64,000 nucleotides of DNA, taken from the NCBI GenBank assembly GCA_963576565.1, contig OY755039.1, positions 21,531,102-21,595,101 on the forward strand, read 5' to 3'. Shown one piece after another: positions 23,702 through 64,000 of this stretch; the stretch's first letter is position 1; every line of letters begins with the position of its first letter. Below the pieces are notes generated by a model, which saw only the letters and a list, made by a program, of their open reading frames with translations, ran no database searches and was not told where the DNA came from. Both the position numbers and the translations under genes were made by a program. This stretch comes from Aspidapion aeneum (Eukaryota > Arthropoda > Insecta > Coleoptera > Brentidae).

Positions 23702-23840
23702 GGCGCAACAAAAAAGTTTCAAAATCATCTGAAACGCAAAGATATATAAAAAATTTTGAAATCGGAGCAACTTTTTTTTTCTCGAAAAAATTAGGATCAC
23801 CATAGCTCACACTACTATAGTATAGTATATGTGTGAGCTA
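23086..23840 (-). mobile_element. HINE-like element H1, copy 2 (inverted)
   Basis: A complete reversed copy: tail and right hairpin (23086-23157), three tandem units (23160-23540), core, a (CAGA)n tract of about 13 tetranucleotides (23644-23700) and left hairpin (to 23840). The CAGA tract is the reverse strand of the GTCT tract that is hugely expanded at 43283-55671. Confidence 0.75.
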
Positions 23841-24181
23841 ATATTCATAAATAAAAAAGTTAGGGGGGTGGGTCGAAAATGCACCAAATTGAAAATATAT
23901 ATCTTGAAAGTAGTTTAAGATATCGATGTGCGGTTTTCAACATTAATGTTTTAACAAAAATCGAGCTCGTAACATGTAGGTTAGTTTTTTTCTATCTCCT
24001 CTAGAAATGGGCGTTTCCTATTAAAAGTGTCCAATTTGGACCACTCTGTACCAATGTGGGTAGGTATAAATGAAAATAAATCAGCACTAGTGTTTATAGA
24101 GCTCATTCTAAACTGTGTTTTAAATAGGTGGGTACCTACTTAATTAATATACTCATTTTTAATAATACTTATTAGTATGGT

Positions 24182-24236
<55 letters not shown>
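24182..24236. repeat. (TA)n microsatellite
   Basis: About 27 TA units with C interruptions near each end. It lies 0.85 kb beyond the 3' end of the helicase gene. Confidence 0.9.
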
Positions 24237-24239
<3 letters not shown>

Positions 24240-24283
24240 ATTATTATATTATAGTACTTACAGTACTTAGTATTTATACTTAC

Positions 24284-24440
24284 TTGCGAGCTTTTACACC
24301 ACGAACTTCAGCTTGAGAAAAATCCTCCGAATTTTTAATGTATAAAAATCCTTCGAATTTTTAATGTATAATGCAGTCATAAACATATCAACTCTAGGTA
24401 AATTGTCTGATTGTCCTTTTATAAACCCCGCATCAACCAT
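24284..24440 (-). pseudogene. first exon of a YqaJ-exonuclease-type protein, frame broken by a 26 bp duplication
   Basis: From the ATG at 24440 the frame reads MVDAGFIKGQ, SDNLPRVDMF, MTALYIKNS. A 26 bp direct duplication (24318-24343 and 24344-24369) then shifts the frame into stops. Removing one unit gives IKNSEDFSQAEVRGVKAR followed by a GTAAGT donor at 24283, a normal phase 2 exon end. The L-P-x-VDMFM...NSEDF..AEVRGVK pattern resembles the first exon of arthropod proteins with a YqaJ viral-recombinase domain. No later exon is visible toward lower coordinates. Family recall is from pattern only. Confidence 0.4.
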
Positions 24441-25091
24441 TTTCAGTCTTTAACAGAATCACAAAACACTAAATTAAGAAAATTTAGACAAAACTACGTC
24501 CGGAAATAACTGAACACCACGTTCAAAGCTCCAATAAGTACAATATCAATTATTTACATGTTGTTTCAATGTCGGTTAACGGTCGCATGGATCGAGATTC
24601 AAAGACGTGACGACACAACCAATGGCATCGCGTTTTAAGACCAGGTCAAGTTATTAAAATTTCAAACCTTTATTTCTCAGGTAAGTAATTTAATTGTTAT
24701 TGGAATTTTTCTTTTCTAGGAAGTTTCTTATGATAATACCTTACGATTTTAATTGTTTTTAAAGGATTCGATTTTTTGGGCAAGTTCCCTGATTGAGCCC
24801 GATCGAAATCGGGGGACATTACCATTTGCACAAAGGGAGGTAATATAAAATGCTTCTAGACCTTTTCAGATTTTTTGCCTTGATTATTAATTACCTTAAA
24901 TAATAGTGTTTGTTCAAAAAAATTTGCCTTTTCACAAAACATCATGGCGTTGTGCTATCTACATGCTAGAAAAACAACAAATAAACAAGACAAAACAGAC
25001 CAGCTGTTGTTAAAAAGGGGAAAAAATAAAATTAAATATAAAAATATAATTTTTATTTGTAATAATTTAACTTAAGATTAACAATTATACT
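24441..25091. other. intergenic region 3' of the helicase gene
   Basis: Contains the helicase poly(A) signal. A CCAAT box near 24620 and an isolated TTTCTCAGGTAAGT sequence near 24675 look like promoter and splice signals but lead to no recognisable exon. Confidence 0.4.
25052..25057 (-). terminator. helicase polyadenylation signal AATAAA
   Basis: AATAAA on the minus strand lies 35 bp after the helicase stop codon. Confidence 0.6.
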
Positions 25092-58682
<33,591 letters not shown>

Positions 58683-58875
58683 TTTGAAACGCTATGAAAA
58701 ATTTTGGTAAAAAAAAATTATTATATTTTGTTTTTAAATAAAACCCCCGCTACAACTATCTTCTCGGCTAACCAACCTGTAAATATAAACATCTGATTTA
58801 TAGCGAATTCTTTTGGCATAGATAAACGACCTCGGTTTCGGATAGTTTCTTTTGGGAAAAACATGCCTGAATCAT
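58683..58875 (-). promoter_or_regulatory. putative helicase 5' UTR/promoter region
   Basis: An in-frame TAG precedes the start Met closely and the context CAAAATG is good for insects. No clear TATA box. The proximal upstream region is only about 190 bp before a fold-back transposon begins. Confidence 0.4.
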
Positions 58876-59501
58876 GGTAGATAGAATAGACCGGTGTTCG
58901 GATCTTTTAAATATGTCGAATTTGCACGTCACTGGTGGTCCAGTAGATTTTTATAAACAAATGTTAGATATCATATGAACAACAAATATTTTTTAAATTT
59001 TTTGAAAACTAAGGCAATTTTCCTATTATTTTTTAGTATGTTCTTATAAAATAATATTTTTCAGACAGACCAGTCAATATTTTTTTTAGCCCGCTTCATT
59101 TCTCTTTACACAAAAATTAAAATTCGAAGAAAATAATATGTTCGTTTCACCTTCAAAAATCATCCGCTGACCTACATCTTTGTTTACTACCCAATAGTCC
59201 TCGGTCCCCTTTGATACTAAACGATCACATTCAGTTTGACTTGTAGTTTAAGTTTTGTGTAATAAAAAATAAGGCGGGCTAAAAAAAATAACGACAATAC
59301 GTCTAGAAAATTATATTTTATAAGGATGTCCTAGAAAACAGTACGAAAATTGCCTTAGTTTTCAAAAAATTCAAAAAATATTAGTTGTTCCGTTGTTCAT
59401 ATCAGATCTAACTTTTGTTTACAAAAATCAGCTGGACCACCAGTGACGTGAAAATACGACGAAAATATATAAGATCCGAACACCGGTCTATTCTATCCAC
59501 C
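58876..59501. mobile_element. 626 bp fold-back MITE upstream of the helicase
   Basis: Arms of about 250 bp begin GGTAGATAGAATAGACCGGT and end with the inverse (CCGGTCTATTCTATCCACC). Internal paired blocks include CACTGGTGGTCCAG/CTGGACCACCAGTG, TGAAAACTAAGGCAATTTTC and TTTTTTAGCCCGC. Flanking octamers TGAATCAT and TGAATCTG match at 6 of 8 positions, a possible decayed duplication. Confidence 0.75.
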
Positions 59502-59505
59502 TGAA

Positions 59506-60626
59506 TCTGAGGGCACGGCTGTGCCTCGCCAAGTTCGCGCGCCGTAACCATCTTCAGACATGCTAGAGAGCTGAGCTTTGGAAGACCGATAGTAACTATG
59601 ATAAAGTTATAGAAAAAAATTTACTTCCTTCCCCTATAAATGTAAAGTTATGTAAAAGTAACACTGCCCACTTCCAGAAACGCTAGAGAGCTGATCTTTT
59701 TAAGACTGAAAGACAATATGATAAAACTATATGAAAAAATTTAAAAACACCAACATTTTAATTTACTTCCCTCTCCTATAAATGTAAATTTATATAAAAC
59801 TAACATTGCCCACTTCCAGAAACGCTAGAGGGCTGAGCATTGGAATGCTGATAGAAATTATGATAAAACCATGGGAAAAAATTTAAAAAGTCCAATATTT
59901 TCATTTACTCTCCTCCCCTATAAGAAACGCTAGAGAGCTGAGCATTGGAAGACTGATAGGAACTATGATAAAACTATAGGACAACATTTAAAAACACGAC
60001 AATTTTAATTTATTTCCCTCCCCTATACATGTAAAGTTATGTAAAAGTAACATTGTGTACTTTCAGAAATGCTGGAGAGCTGAGCTTTGGAAGGCTGATA
60101 GCAACTACGATAAAACCATGGAAAAAATTAAAAAACCTCAAAAATTTTAGTAAGGCATTGCAAAAGTTTTGAACAATATTCCGCATATTTTACTACTTTA
60201 AAAATTAAGTATTATCCAATTCTTTTAAAAAAGAAGTGAAATCATTACAAAAACATTTCATGTAAAAAAAGCCAAGTACGCGAAAATGGCATTCCGTAAA
60301 AAGAATTGAGATAAAAGTAAAGCCAAGTTCTCCAATACAAATTTTAAACTGAAAGGTTCTTACTAGTTTGGAAATATTTTTCTAAACTTGGCTATTACGG
60401 CTGTAAATGACTCTTAGGCACAGTGCTAAATTGAACATAAAGAAGTTTGGCTGTAATAGCAAAGTATAAAAAAACATTTCCAAACTAGTAAGAACCTTTC
60501 ATTTTGAAATTTGAATTGGAGAATTTGGCTTTACTTTTATCTCAATTCTTTTTACGGAATGCCATTTTCTCGTACTTGGCTTTTTTTTACATGAAATGTT
60601 TTTGTTATGATACTTCTTTTTCTAAG
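59506..60626 (-). mobile_element. minisatellite-bearing element T, copy B
   Basis: A reversed copy of 17160-18722. It starts with the terminal hairpin (GAGGGCACGGCTGTGCCTCG), then about five minisatellite units (CTAGAGAGCTGAGCTTTGGA ...), then the inverted-repeat head (AAGCCAAGTACGCG at about 60271, its inverse near 60570). The GAGT tract and 180 bp unique block of copy A are missing. Its outer end is cut by the K copy 3 insertion. Confidence 0.65.
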
Positions 60627-61230
60627 CAATGCCAACACAAAAATAGAGGCCACGACCCTGAAAAAATCAGCTGTTCTCCCGGGGCTGAATTTTACATTGG
60701 GTCTTACGGGAGGTCAGATGTTTTTTTATGATATTTTCAAAATGGCACTACAGATTTCCGCAAAATTTCACTGAAATATTCTCAGACACCATCCCGATAT
60801 TCCACCAAAGGTTTGTAAGGAAACAACATGATTAAAAGGTTAAAATCTTCAAGATTTAGCATTCCTTATTTTTAATTCAAATTACCCGCCATGTACCAGA
60901 TGCCAACTGTTATATTTGACATGTATTTGACTTTGTCATATGTGATTGTCACATTCGCTTCTGCTTTAAACTTAATTTTTGTGTGAGCTAATGAAGCGGC
61001 TATGAAAAATTAGGGCTTACTATACATTTAAAAAAATTGTTCTGCCAGAATAAAGTAAAAACAATCTCAAAAACGGCTTTATTTAAAAAAAAATCAAATA
61101 TCCATGAACCGAACTTCAATATTTTAAAGACAATCAGCTGTGTCGTAACGTGACCATCAAAAAAAAAATCAGCCCCGGATGTGACGTCAAGAAAGTGCAG
61201 GATCGTGGCCCGTCCATTTTGATAGCCCTG
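60627..61230 (-). mobile_element. family K copy 3 upstream of PRIM2
   Basis: A 604 bp reversed copy of the element at 1491-2100. A perfect 7 bp duplication TTCTAAG lies at 60620-60626 and 61231-61237. It starts CAATGCCAACACAAAAATAG and ends TTTTGATAGCCCTG. It ends 180 bp upstream of the PRIM2 start codon. Confidence 0.85.
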
Positions 61231-61335
61231 TTCTAAGGAATATAAATTTGTACTATAATAGAATCCGACCCCTTTGGCGAAAAGCCTTTTGTTGAAAGAT
61301 CTGCTGACTTAGACAACATAACCTCACAAAACGAC

Positions 61336-61346
61336 TTCGCGGGAAA
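61336..61346. promoter_or_regulatory. E2F-type site TTCGCGGGAAA upstream of PRIM2
   Basis: TTCGCGGGAAA is the reverse of TTTCCCGCGAA, a full E2F consensus, 65 bp before the PRIM2 start codon. Primase subunits are classic E2F-driven S-phase genes in animals, so this is a credible control site. Confidence 0.6.
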
Positions 61347-61410
61347 GTTTGTTTTTTTTTGCAATTTATTTATACTATTTGTAAATCGGCAAGGTAAACT
61401 CTAGGGTAAG

Positions 61411-62568
61411 ATGGATACTACAGCAAGGCGTAGACGAATACATAGAGAGGTGGAGGACTCATTAACATCCAAGATTTACATCCATGATGTTTCCTTGTAC
61501 AAAGATCCTCCTATGCTTGAGATTTCCCTCTATGAGTTTGAGGAATTGGCAGTAGACAGACTAAAGCTCCTTAGGATAATTGATGAGGCTTCATTGAAAG
61601 GTACAAACCAGTTATAAGTTTAAGAAGGTAAAGTGTAACCTGAAATTGTCTTTTTTTTTCTTAGGTCCAAAAATATATACTGATGAGTGGAAGGCAGTTA
61701 TCAAGGAAGACCTACACAAAGCAAATCTCAGAAAATATGTACGTCTTTTGGGACCGTCCTGTGGTCAGACTGAGGCTGATATACAAGCAAGAAGGGCAGA
61801 TCACATCTCACATTTTATTCTTCGATTGGCCTATTGTAGAAGTGAAGAATTAAGAAGATGGTTTGTAAACAGAGAACTTGAATGGTATGTTAATAACAGA
61901 CCATTAACTTTACCATTATGTACTAAATGATAAGTAAATTATAAATTTCTACTTTATCCAATCTCAAACATTTGGCTTTTTTTTAGGTTTAGACTGAAGT
62001 TTACATCAAAATCACCTCAAATGGTTCAGACATTTTTGAGTTTAAATGATTCTATGTATAACCCAATATCAGCTGAAGAGAGGGATATGCTATTACCCCA
62101 TCTTTTAGCAGCTACACCAAACATGTCTGATGTTATGATCAACATGACAGAATATTATAAAGTGCCTTTTAAGGAGGTTCTTTCCCTAGTTAAGAGTAGA
62201 AGGGTGCATTTGGTTGCTGGGTAAGTATCCAAATTTAAGATCAAAGTGTAAGGGCTCATGTAAGGAAGACTTTTAAAAAGACTGTCATCTATTATATCTA
62301 TAACTTTTAGAAATACATCAGCAGCTGTACTACAGATAACAGACTGCCGGTGTACAACACCCAAGTACCTTTTTTATTTTCATTTTTAGATTTGCTTATA
62401 TTCCCATGTCAGACTTGGTTGTATGTATCCAGTCGAAATTCAGAGCACAGCTGAACAAGTCTTTAAATATCTATAATCTGAGACTGCCCAAGTTAGATGA
62501 TGAAAGGCTAGATAGTATGCTTAGCAATTTGCATCATGCTCATACAGGAAATTCACATAAATATGAAG
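61411..62568 (+). CDS. PRIM2: DNA primase large subunit (PRIM2), 5' part; continues past the window
   Basis: PRIM2 (p58) pairs with PRIM1 in the polymerase alpha-primase complex that makes RNA primers in the nucleus. Four exons are visible: 61411-61600, 61665-61884, 61987-62220 and 62390-62568, joined in phases 1, 2, 2 and ending in phase 1. This gives about 274 residues of a protein of roughly 500. Conserved blocks are [31 protein letters not shown] with [16 protein letters not shown], then [20 protein letters not shown] and [10 protein letters not shown] with FRAQLNKSL. All align with the N-terminal domain of metazoan PRIM2. The C-terminal 4Fe-4S domain lies beyond 62568 and no further exon is recognisable before 64000. 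The start ATG follows a TAAG context with an E2F site 65 bp upstream. It is divergent from the helicase gene. Confidence 0.92.
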
Positions 62569-62644
62569 GTAATAATATTACCCTTTATTTTAACACAAAA
62601 CACATATATTCAAAAAAAACTTTAAAAGTTAATTTTAAATGTAA

Positions 62645-63235
62645 ATCAGTGAATAATAATTAAAGTGAGTAAAAAATAATTTTTGGTTAGTATTAATTTA
62701 AAAGTTAATTTTCTGAGTTGACCTCATTTAAAGTGGGGGTGGGTATATCCCCCTCTCACCCCCCTCAACAGTGCTTTTTTACAGTATTTTCTAATTATTT
62801 GCAAACTATTAACTTGGAAAAAACAACTAAGCAACAATTATTGAGGGTGATAAAAAGTCTCACACTACACTCACTGCATTTAATGAAAGAAGCTGAAGAC
62901 CTTGAAAATATATTAAGGAGGATCCCCTCCCCCCACTCTTGGTGGGGAGGACAATGCTTATGCCCCATACAAATGAAGGGGTACATTTTAAAATTATTTT
63001 TTTTTTAATTTGTGGTATTTTTTATCCAAGTTATTTTTGGAGCCGAAAAAATTTCCTTTCCAAGTTGAAGATTAAAATAATTATAAAAATACTGTAAAAG
63101 AGCAGTTTTGAGGGGGAGGGAGGGGGGATGAACCCACATTTTAAATCAAGTCAACTGAGGAAATTAAGTTTTAAGGTAATAATAACCAAAAATAATTTTT
63201 TACTCACCTTAATTATTATTTACTGAGTTACAAAA
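62645..63235. mobile_element. fold-back MITE in PRIM2 intron 4
   Basis: Arms of about 120-130 bp: the left arm starts TCAGTGAATAATAATTAAAG, contains GAGTTGACCTCATTTAAAG and a CCCCCTCTCACCCCCCTC block. The right arm (about 63100-63235) repeats these inverted (GAGGGGGAGGGAGGGGGGAT, TAAATCAAGTCAACTGAGG, CACCTTAATTATTATTTACT). Confidence 0.7.
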
Positions 63236-64000
63236 AGGAATGTTCAACATTTTTGTTTGATTTGAAGATTTCTACAAACACATTTATTTTTATTTCAGGG
63301 GGCTATTTTAAAAAGGTATGTCTAACTTATTAAATATTTAACTGTATACAAGGGGTTTTTGACCAAAAATTCTTTTTTTGGAAAAACAATGTGTTAAGGA
63401 TAAAAAATACCACAAGAAAAATTAAAAAATTTAATTATAAAAATTAGCTCCTTTTTTCGTGTGCCTTTGGAATGTGCACCACTACCTTCAGAGGTACATT
63501 GTTAAGAAAATTTAGTCCGCTTGAAGAATGATCTCTACAAGATTTTTAAAAAAGTTGACAGTGTTCAAATTATTAGCAAAAAACTGTCAAAAAGCACTTT
63601 TAAGGAGGAGTCTCATGTCTATTCATACCAAGTGTGTTGCTTCTCTTATTAAACACAGCATCTGACCATGTAGGGCCTGAACTATTGTCTGTAATTACTT
63701 ACAGTGCGGAGGTGCTAACTTTATTTATCTATTAGGGAAGGTGTGGTGGCCAGAGAGGGAGGGGGGACAGGGGGCAACTGCCCCACACCCTTTTTTTCAG
63801 AGAACTCCAAATATAAGATGCAGATTCTGGTGTATTACACCCCTGAGCAAAAACTTGGTTTTTTGTTTCAACCCTATATGGGTCAAACTGGACAGTTCTG
63901 GTGTAATTGTTTTTAGTGTTTTATTTTTTGGAATGCTGAACATGAATCTAAAGTTTTCCAACAAAATTTGCCTTGGCCAATAAAAAATAATTTTTTATTG
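63236..64000. other. PRIM2 intron 4, no exon recognised
   Basis: AT-rich with a G-rich patch at 63740-63790. I see no PRIM2 exon and no other gene. Confidence 0.5.

Noticed and set aside
60504..60731. 75-codon plus-strand frame
   Set aside because: It spans the junction of element T and K copy 3 and is transposon sequence in both halves.

Overview
The window looks like nuclear DNA of an arthropod, most likely an insect. It is AT-rich, its genes are split by canonical GT-AG introns, and it carries P-like, hAT-like, BEL/Pao, LINE and Helitron-like (HINE/DINE-1 type) repeats. I cannot name the species. I see no bacterial, rRNA, tRNA or CRISPR features.

Four conserved host genes can be rebuilt exon by exon with matching splice phases. 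ALG5 (+, 4160-6915, six exons, 331 aa) is the ER dolichyl-phosphate glucosyltransferase. It meets FCF1 (-, 7028-7799, two exons, 203 aa), the PIN-domain 18S rRNA-processing nuclease, tail to tail across about 110 bp. A Werner-type RecQ helicase without an exonuclease domain (-, 58682 to 25092, seven exons, 1024 aa) spans more than half of the window. PRIM2, the large subunit of DNA primase (+, from 61411, incomplete at the window edge), is divergent from it across 2.7 kb packed with three transposable elements.

Layout: 1-4.1 kb, non-coding with two repeats; 4.1-7.8 kb, ALG5/FCF1; 7.85-10.4 kb, P-like element with THAP-domain debris, ending 48 bp from the FCF1 start codon; 10.4-25 kb, gene-poor repeat territory (minisatellites, HINE copies, nested hAT elements, fold-backs, fragments of recombinase and YqaJ-like genes); 25-58.7 kb, the helicase gene, whose introns hold most of the remaining transposons; 58.7-61.4 kb, shared upstream region of helicase and primase; 61.4-64 kb, start of PRIM2.

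The outstanding object is a continuous 12.4 kb array of the dodecamer TGTATGTCTGTC (43283-55671, about 1030 units) inside the 16.3 kb second intron of the helicase gene. It is continuous with the 3' half of a HINE-like element. Three sibling copies in this window carry only 2 to about 13 units of the same (GTCT/GTAT) tract at the homologous place, so the array appears to be a transposon-borne microsatellite that expanded into a satellite. It has internal higher-order duplications and no stop codon in any of its six frames. The very long apparent reading frames over it are therefore not genes.
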